The notes below the pieces were generated by a model. It saw only the letters and a program-made list of their open reading frames with translations, searched no databases and was not told where the DNA came from. Positions 1 to 12,098 of a stretch of DNA of 64,000 nt are shown in pieces. The stretch comes from Gymnothorax reevesii. Its lineage: Eukaryota > Chordata > Actinopteri > Anguilliformes > Muraenidae. The DNA lies in the NCBI GenBank assembly GCA_029721435.1, contig CM056576.1, positions 113,068,666 to 113,132,665 of the forward strand, given 5' to 3'. A program made the translations under genes and the position numbers. Position 1 is the stretch's first letter. Every line of letters begins with the position of its first letter.

Positions 1-22
1 ACTGGAGCATCAAGTTCATTTT

Positions 23-1596
23 CAACCCCAATTCCAAAATAGTTGGGACAAAGTGTAAATTGTAAATAAAATCAAAACACATTTACTGTCAAATCACACA
101 AGCCAGTATTGTATTCACTATAGAACAGAGATAACATAGCAAATGTTGAAAAAAGAAATTTTACTATTTTATTCACAAAATGAGCTTATTCCAAATTTGA
201 TGGCAGCTACAGGTCTCAAAAAAGTTGGGACAGGGGCCTGTTTACCATGGTGTAGCACCCCCTCTTCTTTTTAACACAGGGTGGAGGAATCTGGGCATTG
301 AGGAGACAAGTTTCTTGAGTTTAGCCATTGGAATTTGATCCCACTCTTGTTTATTTCAGGCTTCCAGCTGCTGGAGAGTTTTGGGTCTCCTTTGACGGAC
401 TTTTTGTTTAATTATGCGCCAATTGTTCTCAATCGCGAAAGATCAGGACTGCAGGCAGGCCAGTTCATCACGCAGACTCTTCTACTACGAAGCCATGTTG
501 TTGTAATAGCTGCAGTATGTGGTTTTGCATTGTCCTCCCTGGAATAGATGTCATCTGGAGGGGAGCATATGCTGCTCTTAAACCTTTATATACCATTCAG
601 CATTCATGGTGCTTTTCAAAACATGCAAGTGACCCACACCATAAGCACTAATGCAGCCCATACCATCACAGAGGCTGGCTTTAGAACTGAACGCTGATAA
701 CAGGAGGGGTGGTCTTTCTCCTCTTTAGCCTAGAGGACACAACGCCCATGATTTCAAACAATAATATCTAATTTGGACTCGTCTGACCACAGGACAATTT
801 GCAACTTTGCTACAGTCCATTTTAAATGAGCCTTCGCCCACAGAACACGGCGCTTCTGGGTCATGCTCAACAATGGCTTCCTTTTTGCATGATAGAGTTT
901 TAGGTGGTATCTGTGGATGGCACGGCGGACTGTGTTTACAGACAGTGGTTTCTTGAAGTATTCCTGGGCCCATTTAGTAATGTCAATGACCGAATCATGG
1001 CGGTGAGTGATGCAGTGGCGTCTGAGGGCCCAAAGATTGCGGGCATCCAGTAAAGGTCATCGGCCTTGTCCGGTATGCACATTTTTTCCAGTTTTTCTGA
1101 ATCTTTTGATGATGTTATGCACTGTTGATGATGAGAGCTTCATAGCCTTTGCAAGTTTCAGTGAGGAACATTGTTTTTAAAGCAATCAACATTTTTTTCA
1201 CGCAAGCCTTCACAGGTTGGAGAGCCTCTGGCCATCTTTACTTCTGAGAGACTAAGCCTCTCTAAGACATCCCTTTTAAAGCCAGTCATGTTACACACCT
1301 GATGCCAGTTAACTTAATTACTTGCTAAATGTTGTTTCAGCTGATTCTCTTTTCTCTTATTAATGGCTTTTCAGCCCTTTTTGCCCGTGTCCCAACTTTT
1401 TTGAGACCTGTTGCAGGTAGAAAATTTGAAATAAGCTCATTTTGTGGATAAGAGTGTAAAATGTCTCAGTTTCAACATTTGAAATGTTATCTATGTTCTA
1501 TTGTAAATAATATATTGGCTCGTGATCTGAAAGTCATTGCATTATGATTTTATTCACAATTTACACTTCGTCCCAGCTACTTCAGAATTGGGGTTC
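23..1596 (-). mobile_element. Tc1-like DNA transposon, family A copy 1 (inactive)
   Basis: The ends are inverted repeats: the left reads CAACCCCAATTCC and continues AGTTGGGACAAAGTGTAAATT, and the right end carries the complement. The right end is followed by TA, the expected Tc1 target duplication; the left TA has decayed. The transposase remnant between them is on the minus strand. A second copy of the family is at 55448-56895. The length of about 1.57 kb is usual for a full-length Tc1-like element. Confidence 0.88.
242..1235 (-). pseudogene. Tc1-like transposase pseudogene (family A)
   Basis: Conceptual minus-strand translation starts at an ATG at 1235 (MARGSPTCEG) and gives the Tc1 landmarks in order: an N-terminal helix-turn-helix region, a stretch around 725-973 resembling the HAKRKP and WTDES block, then an eroded QQDN block and a C-terminal WRIIK block. 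Frameshifts and stops break it into short pieces, and the region before the WPACSPD motif contains stop codons. It cannot make an active enzyme. Identity as Tc1/mariner is firm by comparison with the better copy at 55666-56535. Confidence 0.82.
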
Positions 1597-1598
1597 TA

Positions 1599-2391
1599 TC
1601 AGTTATGGAAACAATTTTCAGATTTCAAACTATAGAGAAAATATATACGCATATACGTAGTCAGAGCTTTTAACAGTTCTTTTTCTGTCGGCTTTTCGAG
1701 CTTACGTTTCCATTTCTGCCACCCAATTTTCATATAACTTTCTGCTCAGTTTAATGCCATATTCACCCTGCCCAAGAAGCAATGCACTCCGACTGTTATA
1801 TTTCTCAGGATAAAATTAAAGATAACATGTGAGAACTAACCTCAGGAGGCCCTATAACATCAGTTGATTGACTTTATTGTCAATCACTTCACCATCAGTC
1901 TTCCATCAGAATGTCCCCAGGAGGCAGGAGCTTGGGGCTGGGGCTGGATGCATGCTGCACAGTAAAGCGCGATTTCATCAACAACCCCAAATGATAAAAA
2001 GTTGACGTTAAGTTAAAATAAAAATAAAACGGAAATCAGTGCTTTGTAAATGATCTTTGACCTGTAGTTTGTTGAGAAAAATACAAAATCAGATTATTTT
2101 AAGGTTCAACACATGAATTTTTTTTGGATTTTTCCCAAATAAACACATATCAATTTTGATTACTATAACATATTGTTAGCCTCACAGCATAATTGCCTAT
2201 CTTTTAACTCTTTTAATTCTTTTAAACCTTTTTTAGCCATTTAATTATTTAATTTAAGGAATGGATTTTATCTTTTTATCGAGAAAGAAGGAAAGAAAAA
2301 AACATTTTTTGTCAACACAAAAGAACAGCAGCCGATATCTCGATTTGGCTAAAATATAACTTCGGCAATTAGGCGATGAGTTGAATAATAT
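1599..2391. other. No gene recognised
   Basis: AT-rich non-coding sequence between two transposons. I see no long open frame, no splice-site pair with coding potential and no inverted repeat of note. Confidence 0.5.
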
Positions 2392-3627
2392 TTAAAAAAA
2401 GTTGGGACAACAAAGTATTCGCCACTTTTTAATGCTGCTATTCCTTTTTGCAGCACTTAATAATCAAAAATGGACAGAAGACATCAAGTGATTAAGTGTT
2501 ACAGAAATAATTTCCTATTCCTCCAGCAAACAAGCCTTAAAGTGTGCAACAGTGTGGGGTCTTAATTTTCACACTTTGCCTTTCAAAATGTACAAAACAA
2601 TCTCTACTGTGGACAAATTGGGACTACAGGCAGGCCAGTGCAGAACCTGCATCCCTCCTCTTTCGCAGCCATGCCTTTGTAATAATGTAATAGTGTTCAG
2701 AATGCGGTTTTGTATTGTCTGGCTGATATATGCACCACCGTCCCTGGAAAAGATGGGATCTTGAAGACAGTATATGTTACTCCAAATCTCATTGTACTTT
2801 TCAACATTAATGGTACCTTCACAGAAGTGCAAGTTACCCTTGCCAAGGCCACTGACGCAACGTCATGAAGTGAAAGCGCACGACTGTCGGACTTGTTGCT
2901 GGTAACAACTGAAATATTGATTCTTCTGTACACAAAGCGTGTTTCTACTACGTGATGGTCTAGCACAGTGGGCTCAGACCCCAGAGAAGTCTTCTAAACA
3001 GTTTACATAAGGCTTCCTCTTTACACAGTTAAGTTTTAACTGGCATTTATGGATGTCACTATGTATAGCAATACATGACAAGGGTTTGCAGAGGAAATCC
3101 TGAGCCCTTGCGGTTATATCACATATAGATAAGTCAAGGATATTAAGCTCAGGTTTACACTTTAGCCCTTTATGCACAGAAATCCCCTCAGATTCCTTGA
3201 AACCTTTAATCATATTATGCACTGTAGTGGGTAAAATATCCAAATCCCCTACTATTGTTCTTTGATGAAAATTATATTTAAACTTTTCAATTACTTTCTC
3301 TCTCATATGTGGGCTAACTGGCAATCCAATGCTCATCTTTGCCCATGAGGACTAGTTGGCCTGAGTGCAGCTTTTGTACAAAATCATGATTATTATCCCC
3401 TGCTGACATCAGCTGTTTTAAATCAAATTTTAAGTTTTTACCCCATGCATTGCTGGCCTAAATGGCAGGAATGGATGTACATTTCTTAAAGATATAAAGT
3501 CGGCCACGCACAAAAATTAAATATCTTGTCTTCATGCTGTCTGCAACAAAATAGAAGCCAAAGTAAATTTAGAATTCACTGCTATCTGTTTTTTCTGTGC
3601 ATTTTCCGTACCATCCCAACTTTTTAC
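2392..3627 (-). mobile_element. Divergent Tc1-like element, family A2 (old copy)
   Basis: The left end carries AAAAAAAGTTGGGACAAC and the right end carries CCATCCCAACTTTTT, a short inverted pair related to but distinct from family A. The inner segment AAAGTAAATTTAGAATTCACT near 3561 recurs inverted in the remnant at 19370, and the left-end segment recurs at 6866. Minus-strand translation gives Tc1-like transposase pieces. The exact ends are uncertain by a few bases. Confidence 0.72.
2569..3336 (-). pseudogene. Tc1-like transposase pseudogene (family A2)
   Basis: The open stretch at 2974-3336 (120 residues) has the N-terminal paired-like DNA-binding layout: MREKVIEKF, then a recognition helix TVHNMIKGFKESEGISVHKG, then LKLNCVKRKPYVN. 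A second stretch at 2569-2832 carries EIWSNIYCLQ and HWPACSPNLSTVEIV, the block around the third catalytic acidic residue (WPACSPDLSPIEN in intact relatives). The middle, including the first catalytic Asp, lies in broken frames. It is non-functional. Confidence 0.75.
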
Positions 3628-4433
3628 AAGGCAGGTGTGTATTCAGATTTGGTGCTTCCTGAAGGATACTGTGAAAGCAGCCCAAGGCTTTTTTTTAAGG
3701 CAAAGAACTGGGGAGTTGCTCAGTGGCAAATTCAATCACCAGCCTTGAATCCTCAAAAATGCATTTCACTCGCTGACGGAAAAACTGAAGGCAGAAGTCC
3801 CATAGAACGAGTGAGTGAGGGCCATGCAGAGCATCACCCAGTGTCTGTTAATGTCTGGGAGCTACAGACTTCAGGCAGTCAGTATTAGCCACCAAGTATT
3901 AATAACAATTATTTTAGTTTATGATTGTGCTAATTTGTCCAATTAACTCTGAGCCCCTAAAAAGGATGGTGGTTGGGGGGGGGGCATATCTAAAAAACTG
4001 TGTTATTCCTCCACGGTTTATACAATATTCTTGATATTCTCTTAAATTAGAGCAGAAAGTCCACACTCTAAGGATATAGAGCCAAAATCATGAAAATTGG
4101 GCCACTGTCCCAAATACTAAGTTGAGGAAACCAAACCAGCTCCACAGAGTGTCATCGCAGAGCGACCTGGAGATTGCCATGAAAAAACGCCCACATGAAC
4201 CAGGCTCGTCTGATTCAAACCTTGGTGTCTCCCTGCAACGATTCCTCTAATACCCAGGAACTTCTTCAGTGAAAATAGAGTGAAATATAGGGGAACATAC
4301 CTGGCAAACAGACTTTGGTGGTCTGCGGTTGGTTGGCAGCAGAGGACCTCCTAGAAACAAATGGCAGAAGGATCTCAGGCAAGCCTCAAATATACAGGCC
4401 CCCTAAAACCACATCCAATGGTAACTATTCTAT
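3628..4433. other. No gene recognised
   Basis: Unique-looking sequence with a poly-G run near 3975. An open frame at 3526-3888 (120 codons) has no recognisable domain and partly overlaps the transposon end, so I treat it as chance. Confidence 0.45.
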
Positions 4434-4437
4434 TACC

Positions 4438-4948
4438 TGTAATGTGAATATAGGCCACTAGATGGCAGTATTTACCTTTTTTTTTTATTCAGCTCAGACT
4501 GGAGCTATGTTTGGACATGTTTCAGACATGTCTGGGGCAAGTCCCCGAAAATTAAAGAAAAAAAAGGTCTAAATGTGGGTGGGGTCTGCAGAAGAGTATA
4601 TAAGGAGTAGAATTGAGACAGTAAAGTAGTAGGAGAAATTGCAAGAAGAGGGGTACATGTGACCAGACCTGTCATTCTGTTCAAGACCTGTGAAGTTTCT
4701 TTTGTGCATTTTTGCCTGTGTTTGAGCATTTTCCTCACCCAGGACATCACCAAGCCACCCCACCAAAACAAGGGACTGTAAATATTTCTGTTTTTGTTGT
4801 GTTCAATCTTGGTCTTAAGTGTAGATAGTAGTTTAGTCTTTGTTTTTTTCATTAAATGTGTTCAAGTTTTTAAAACTGTTTCTGTCATCCCTTGCTGTTG
4901 CTGTAGCTGTTGTGTTGTAAATTGTAATAACAAATTGGGGCCATAACA
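4438..4948 (+). repeat. Solo LTR of the Gmr1-like retrotransposon family
   Basis: It starts TGTAATGTGAATATAGG and ends GGGGCCATAACA, the same termini as both LTRs of the element at 41018-46952, and is alignable along its length (511 bp against 488-489, with a few small insertions). It is flanked by a perfect 4-bp duplication, TACC at 4434-4437 and 4949-4952. No internal region is present, so it is the product of LTR-LTR recombination. It keeps the TATATAAG promoter box and the CCACTAGATGGCAG motif. Confidence 0.92.
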
Positions 4949-5368
4949 TACCAAAATTCAGTTGGATGGTTGAGGGAGTATAAAAACATTTGAGGACAGA
5001 GAGGCAGTCCAACACCTTAACACAAAGTTATGTCTGTGGCAGAGAATCAAGGTGTTGGGGTGTATTACCAACACGTGGTGGCATGGTGTGATCAATGGTG
5101 ACCAAGAATCAAGGCATGAGGGTTGGTCTCCAATGAATTAAAGGTCACACTTTCTGTGTACTCATCAGTGCATTGCGGGAGTTGTCATTACAATGCTGCC
5201 ACGTGAGAAGCATGACAACTGAACTCTTCCTAAGGAAAATGTACACATAGACACCAGAGCTAAAACACATTTGCACATGAAACACACAAGTACAAAAGCC
5301 CGTATGTGCGAGAAACTGCACACTTTTCCCCAAATGTCAACCAATTCACAGCTGCGAGTGTACACGTG

Positions 5369-5500
5369 AACACACACACACACACACACAAACACATTTG
5401 AATGCACACAGGTACACACCCTGGCACACTAAGACGATGGCCTTCAAGTATGTGCACGCATACACACACAAACACACACACACACCCATGCACACACCCA
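5369..5500. repeat. (CA)n microsatellite cluster
   Basis: An uninterrupted CA run at about 5370-5390 is followed by interrupted CACA tracts to about 5490. The minus-strand open frames rich in Cys and Val (VCVCVCV) here are simply the translated repeat. Confidence 0.85.
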
Positions 5501-6684
5501 CTATTTCAAACATAAGTGTTCTTTCAGTTCCAGCTATGATTTAGTGTAACAATAGTCCAATAATGACTGTGTTTGACCAAAGATTAAAATATCATTGAAG
5601 CAATCCAGATAATAAGTTGTCCAAGAATCAGTAAAAATGCACGTCAATGCACAGACCTCACAAAAGACTTGATAAACATTATGTGACAAAGCACTAAGCA
5701 AATACTGACACTCATTTAATCAACACTTTACTCATTGTCAAACCAAGTTCATCTGAAGCACATACCTACTTGAGTGGAAAACATTTTAGCAGTTTTTTCA
5801 CAGTGCAAAAAAAAAAAAAATTAAATAAATAAAATTGCCCAAGTATTTTAGTAAATATTGTCTTGTAAATGTTTTGGCACAATTATTTTTATCGTTCCTA
5901 ATCATTTCCCGCCAAGAGGCTTTGTTTAACAAGGCATAACAGATTCAAAACACCTTCACTCTCTGAGTTTTTTTATTTAAAATTTATGTATACAGATCTG
6001 AGACATTTTTCTTCTTATACACATTCACGCACAGCGTTCTCTTGAGTTCCCACAAATGAGCTTCTCTTCCTCTCAAATTGATTTTATTATTTTTTTTTTT
6101 TTGCAGTTTTATTAGTGTCCTCACAAACCTTACAGATTTTATTTGTTTCATTGTCCTCAAACATAAACCTCTCTATGCTCAAGTAACACTTATCATTTCT
6201 TTGGATAACTGCACAGTAGGAAAATATGGGTTTTTAAAAAAATTTTAAGACAGTTGTTTTTTAAATCAGTGATAAAAATACAATTAGCCATTCATCAGAT
6301 AGTTTGCATTATCTGTGCTCTGAAAGATGCATAACATAGGTGAAAACGTTTTAGTTTTACAGACGGTGGACATTCACGCTAAAATATCTAACCAGACTTG
6401 ATTAGCTTTTTTTGCAAGACCAAAGACACGGATAAGACTATCAGAACTTGATCTACATTTTACACGTTTGTTAGGTGTGCTATGCGTATTTGATCTCTCA
6501 TGAAGTGCACTCTTGTTACCAGCTGTTAATATTGAATTGGTCAAAAGATTTCATTACCTGTAATTTCATTAATCATAAACAAGCATTCCTTCCATTTCAT
6601 TTTAATATCTTTAGTGCTAAGGTCATTATTCTAATTACTATAGATTTTTTCCCCCAATAATCATCATTAAAACCCCAAATCAGA
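5501..6684. other. No gene recognised
   Basis: AT-rich sequence with short homopolymers (poly-A near 5807, poly-T near 6091). I see no coding, RNA or repeat signature I can name. Confidence 0.45.
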
Positions 6685-7010
6685 AAAAGAAGTTGGGACA
6701 GTTTGTTAATTCAAATTAACTGACAACAGCAATTTATAAATTGTCTTAGAGGTACATTACAATGAAAACAATACAACAGTACACCATTTGCTTTTTCACC
6801 TTCTGAATTTTACTTATTTTTCATTTTGAACGCTTAAATTTTGATCCTGGCAAAATATCTCAGAGAATGTTGGGATAGTAAAGTATAAACCACTTTGTAA
6901 TGTTGCCATTTCTCTTCATAACGCATGACCATTCAGGGACTGAAGACACTTGATGATTAATCATCCCCGCCCCCCCCGGGATTTTCAGTGAGGTGCTGTC
7001 GGAGGTATAA
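6685..7010. mobile_element. Family A2 Tc1-like terminal fragments
   Basis: AAGTTGGGACAG at 6691 and the stretch from 6867 (TTGGGATAGTAAAGTAT, then ACTTTGTAATGTTGCC) match the terminal region at 2401-2500 in order and spacing, including the GACTGAAGACACTTGATGA segment at about 6938. No transposase is left. A run of C at 6967 separates it from unrelated sequence. Confidence 0.6.
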
Positions 7011-7972
7011 AAGGTCATTCTGTAACCTCACCTGAAAATGCAACATGACTCTAAACTGGTTCTTATTTACTTTTCCTAATTAGGAGAGAGCTAAAACACC
7101 AGTTCCGGGGAAGGGTTAGTGCACAGTCAGGGCCATAATGTAATAATAACTAATTCATTAAATTACCCAAGGTTTCAAAGCAAGTCTGCATCAGTGTATT
7201 GAGTCACCCCTTAACGACGCATGTGGATGTCAATGTCTTTTGAAGATTCTGAACTCTTGCAGCTCATAAAACGGTACATATAGGCTAATAAGGGACGCTT
7301 TTAAATTAATAATTATTTAATAAGCTTTTTAAGAAAATGTTTCCCATTTTAAATACAGTCTTTTCATCATAAAAAGCATTAAGAATTAATAGCAGGGTTG
7401 ATATAAACAAATACTACACTCGTTTCACAAATTTGATATCTCAACTTCACTCATTACAGACCCTTTATAATATCTGGCTAATTTCAGAGACTAATTGAAA
7501 CTAAAAGTTCTGTTATCAGATTCAAAATTTTCAGGAATAAATAATAATAAGTTCCTTATTGATTGACATAATTATTAAACTTGTTTAACAGTATTAAAAC
7601 CTTTGACATATTAACAGTGGAATTGAGGCTATCATTTCAGTCGCAGCATTCAATAATTTGCAAAAAACTATGTTCATGACTTCCATTCCCAGCTTGTATA
7701 CCTCCAATCTCCGTTGACTAGTTGAAAATGTTGAATTATATCTTCAGGAAATTCATATTTTGATAATTCCTTCTAAAGAAATGCCCATTCAAAGCAATTC
7801 AATTGTCAGTACTGATTGCCATCAATGTTGAATCAATTTTTTTTACTTTTTATTTTATTGTTTTAGTATTAAGCAAGTTCTTACATTTGTCTTCAGTTTC
7901 AGTATAAAGCCAGTTTGACTGTATTGAATGACGTTAGGTGGTTTTTGGCCATCCTCTAATTGAAGCATTTTT
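7011..7972. other. No gene recognised
   Basis: AT-rich sequence without long open frames or recognisable repeats. Confidence 0.45.
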
Positions 7973-8277
7973 TACCCTCTATTAACCAAACCCATTTCCA
8001 ATTGTGCTAAAATTATTTCCCTATGCAAATTAGTTTATTTTGGGCCATTATTTGAAAAACAGTAGACAAAAAAAAACTGCACATTTGGGCAACCTTTCCA
8101 AATTGTAGCAAATCTGCTACATTGGGTAATTATGCTAATTAAAAAATTAAAGTGACATACCATTCAAGTTATTCTCAAATGTTTATTTGGCAATAAGAAA
8201 CAAAACCAACAGGGTGTCCAGGCTGTTAACCCTTTTACTTCATGTAGCAGATATGCAACGCTGGTTAATAGAGGATT
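7973..8277. mobile_element. Candidate MITE with about 16-bp inverted ends
   Basis: TACCCTCTATTAACCA at 7973-7988 is mirrored by TGGTTAATAGAGGATT at 8262-8277, about 14 of 16 positions matching. Inside is a short palindrome GTAGCAAATCTGCTAC. No transposase is encoded. I cannot see a clear target duplication, so superfamily is not assigned. Confidence 0.45.
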
Positions 8278-8363
8278 AAATAAACTTATTGCATTTAATC
8301 AAACTAACTGGCCAACACTCAGAGGATGTACTAGTGGTCTAACCTGGTATAAGCATTACATTT

Positions 8364-8570
8364 TCAACTGCATGATACACCGTTAGCTGAATAGTCTCTT
8401 TCCATACCATCGATTATGCCTTTCAGAAACATTGAGGCTATAGTTGAGATAGTTGAGAAAAATTCTATTGGTAGGCCCTCCACTCCAGGTACCCTTGAGC
8501 TGTCTATCGCCTCTTTCATTTCTGAAACAGCAATTTCTATCTTCAGTTCCTCTTTATGCTCAATTGTCAA
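8364..8570 (-). pseudogene. LINE reverse-transcriptase fragment
   Basis: The minus-strand frame reads SEMKEAIDSSRVPGVEGLPIEFF, matching the entry to non-LTR reverse transcriptases (consensus around SGKAPGPDGLPIEFYK). The rest of the RT is missing or scrambled. This is an old, short LINE relic; the clade, perhaps L1-like, cannot be fixed from this piece. Confidence 0.6.
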
Positions 8571-9683
8571 AAAGAAAAAGTTTCACAAAAAACAAGACTT
8601 GAGTCAACTCTATTTTTACATGGGCTCAGAAGTAAAGAATTTCATAAAACAATTTAGGTTTTTTTTTTTTATTACTTATTGGAGCATTGAAATTTGAATC
8701 TCTGAAATTATACCTCCTCTTTCTGTTATTCTTATTAAATAATAAACATAACTGCTTATCTGAACTGTCTGACGACATATAATTTGAGAAATTTAAATTG
8801 TTTGGAATCACATTTTAATTGTAAATTGGCCATGTTCCGATTTCAATTTTTGAATTTACTCAAAGTACTTCTTCACATAAGTTTTCTTGTGGGCCTTCAA
8901 TCAGAACTTGGTTATAATACTGCTTTTCATGAAATGAGACAAAAAGATTGCCAATGATATGACACAGTTTGATTCATTTCAAGATGAGCTCTAGACAATT
9001 CCACCTCACCGGCAAAAAAACCTATTAAACCAAAGGATGCATTAATTGAGTTTCGGAGGGAAAACTTCATTCAAATCTGATCTAGTCTTGGACTAAGCTT
9101 AATCAATGTGAGTGAAACTGACCTATAATTCAAAAGTGGTCAAGAAATGTGGTTAAAGAGAACTATTTTTTAGACGCTGCAGTGCAGATCGTTTTGGTTT
9201 GTTTAATAGTGCCTAACTTCATAATGCTGATAAATTATGAAATGATACTACAAACAAAATATCTATCAAGAGATTTGTGCCATGGCACAGATAAGCCCTG
9301 TGTTTATGGCACGTTTGAGTGTAGAGATTGCCCTCTAGTGGCGAACTTGCCTGAGTACAGAAAAAAGAGCTCCCACGAAACGAGAACTCTTTAGCTCACA
9401 CACTACTTTTAAGAAAAGCTTTCATACATTGGCAGAAATGATCATTACCCTTTTACAAATGCACTTCACCATGCAAAAATATGTACATAAAACCATACTG
9501 AGGATGGGAGGACATCATGCCATTCGATCGAGTCCAGAACATGTCAGTGCTGACCAAGTCAACTAGTTCCACAAGGTGATCAAACAAACGTGAAAAACTC
9601 AGAACCCTAACCACGTGATGGCCAATACCTGGACTGGAAATAAAATATGGCGGGGGGAGGAGCAGAAAGATATATCCATATAA
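8571..9683. other. No gene; contains one CTCF-like motif
   Basis: AT-rich sequence. The only item I note is TGCCCTCTAGTGG at 9329-9341, the reverse complement of CCACTAGAGGGCA, which fits the core CTCF consensus. An 81-codon open frame around it has no recognisable domain. Confidence 0.4.
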
Positions 9684-9685
9684 TA

Positions 9686-11291
9686 CAGCGCCCTCAATAA
9701 TTTTTGGCACCCCTGGTTAAGATGTGTTAAAAGCCTTAAAATAAATTCAATTTTTATTGCAGAAGCATACTCTCACACTTAAAATTGTAAAAAAATCTAA
9801 CCTTCAACTCAAGTGAATTTTAAGGGAAAAAAATCCCTGACTAAGAAATAATTATTTTTCATAAAATCACCTGTTCCACAATCACTGGCACCCCTAACAA
9901 TTCCTAAGAATTAAATGTAATTGAAGTATTTCTGTCATTTCTACAGTAGTTTACAAAGTTGATCAGAGTATCTAGGAACATTTAATTAGTAAATCATCAC
10001 TTCCTGTTTCCCTGGGGTATAAATATGACGTGACACAGAGGCCATTTCTCTTATCCACTCTTCAACATGGGAAAGACAAAGGAACACACCATTCAAGTAA
10101 GGCAGATGTGTGTTGACCTTCACAAGTCAGGCAATGGCTACAAGAAAATAGCCACTCACCTGCACCTGCCCATATCTACTGTCAGAGGAATCATTAAGAA
10201 GTTTAAAACAACTGGAACAGTGGTAAACAAGCCTGGACGAGGACGCAAGGTTATTTTGCCGCCACGAACAGTGAGGAAGATGGCAAGAGAAATAAAATGT
10301 TCTCCAAAGCTCACTATTAAAGAATTGCAACAAATGGTCGCATCTTGGGGTCACAAAGTCTCCAAAACCACCATCAGGCACGATCTACATGCCAAAAAGC
10401 TGTTTGGGAGGCATGCATGGAAAAAACCTTTTCTCACTCACAATCATAAACGCAAACGTCTGCGGTTCGCTAAGCGGTTTTGGAACTTCAACTGGGACCG
10501 TGTGCTCTGGTCAGATGAGACCAAGATAGAGCTTTTTGGCAACAAACACTCTAAGTGAGTCTGGCGGAAAAGATGAGTATGCAGAAAAGCGCCTCATGCC
10601 CACTGTGAAGTATGGGGGTGGATGGGTGATGCTGTGGGCCTGTTTCTCTTCCAGAGGCCCTGGGAACCTTGTTAGGGTGCATGGCATCATGAACGCTTTG
10701 AAATACGAGAACATTTTAAATCAAAATCTGGTGGCCTCTGCCCAAAAGCTGAAGATGGGTCGTCACTGGGTCTTTCAGTAAGATAATGACGCTAAACATG
10801 TGGCCAAATCTTCACAGAAATGGTTCACCAGACACAGACTCAAGCTCCTCCCATGGCCATCTCAGTTCTCAGACCTCAACCCATTGAAAACCTGTGGAGT
10901 GAGCTGAAGAGGAGAGTGCAGAGGAGAGGACCCAGGTCGCTGGATGATTTAGAGAGATTGTGCAAAGAGGAATGGTCGAAGATCCCTCTTTCTGTATTCT
11001 CCCATCTTGTGAAACATTATAGGGGAAGACTAGGTGCTGTTTTGTTGGCAACATGGGGTTGTACAAAGTATTAACATCAGGGGTGATGATAATTGTAGCA
11101 CACATGATTTGATGTAAAAGAATTATTTCTCAATGTGGGATTTTTTTTCCCCACTGAATAAATGCACTTGAATTAAAGGTTGGATTTTCCTCTTTTCATT
11201 GTGGTCATATATTATTTCGAAAAAAAGTGAATTTATTAGAAGCTAAAGAACACATCTTAACCAGAGGTGCCAATAATTATGGAGGGCGCTC
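9686..11291 (+). mobile_element. Tc1-like DNA transposon, family B copy 1 (inactive)
   Basis: Left end CAGCGCCCTCAATAAT preceded by TA (9684-9685); right end ATTATGGAGGGCGCTC followed by TA (11292-11293). The subterminal segments (GGCACCCCTGGTTAAGATGT and its complement) also pair. Full length is 1606 bp, typical of Tc1. A second copy at 24065-25678 is closely similar throughout. Confidence 0.92.
10067..11074 (+). pseudogene. Tc1-like transposase pseudogene (family B copy 1)
   Basis: The ATG at 10067 opens a 163-codon frame (MGKTKEHTIQVRQMCVDLHK) with the Tc1 helix-turn-helix region, a GRGRKV linker and the first catalytic Asp in LWSDETKIELFG. It stops at a TGA at 10556-10558. Compared with copy 2 there are also about a 5-bp deletion near 10567, a CAA-to-TAA stop in the QQDND block near 10779, and a 1-bp deletion before the PIENLW block near 10880. 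The three catalytic blocks (Asp, Asp, Glu) remain visible in different frames. It is non-functional. Confidence 0.88.
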
Positions 11292-11293
11292 TA

Positions 11294-12098
11294 TATGGAG
11301 CTGAACTGGATTGCACCTGCAGTTGACTGTGGTAGCAGACAATGAGCCATTCTGAATTAGGACTGGTATTATACAGACTCGGTTCCAAGTCAGGTGCCAA
11401 AAGAACTTTTTTCAACTATTTAAAAACTACAGTGGGAAAAAAATTTCCCTGTCTCTTACTTGTTAGAAGCACACTGTACATTGGTCAGGATGGTGAAGTT
11501 GTTCCGTACACTTCGAAGGCTTGCAAGCACCTACAAAGGACCGCAACATGCAAAAATTACTCATAGGAAAAAGAACATGCATAAATGTGTGCCAAGTCTG
11601 AATACCAGATGCAAGATGGGAAGTTTATATTTACCTGGGCAAAAGGGGTAACTATTAGATCATCTCCATGGCTGCGAATGTAAAATGTACAAGTCAGTCA
11701 TGATTTGAGTTCAGCCTCACATCCTACAGTATTAAACACTATGCCATGCTGGCAGGTCTTAAAAAACATCAGTAGAAAGACAGCAATGGAAATACATATT
11801 AAAACTCTAATCTGTTCTCCATCCCAAACCCACACCTGAGACATAGTAAGCCCAAATTCAATAAATATTATAGCCTCATGTCTGACTTCAAATTAGGACT
11901 CATTCAGTCTTCAACCTCAGACTGAGTTGTGTTTACTATAACCATGTTGTTTTCCAGTGAAGTTGAACTGAAAGCAATCTTGTTTGTCAGGTTAAAAATC
12001 TGTACACCATGAGATTCAAAGCATCCAAGCAGAGTTGCAAGGCGCCTGTTCCCTGGACAGCCTTTCTGAGGAGTGTGGGAAAAGATGGCGGGGCTTAC
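11294..12098 (-). other. Non-coding, probable pde4 intron
   Basis: Lies between the Tc1 copy and the pde4 exon, downstream on the minus strand. The next pde4 exon (a small exon encoding an IVTPFAQ stretch in relatives) is not recognised here or anywhere nearer 1. Confidence 0.5.

Noticed and set aside
5145..5493. Cys/Val-rich minus-strand open frames
   Set aside because: Translation of the (CA)n tracts.
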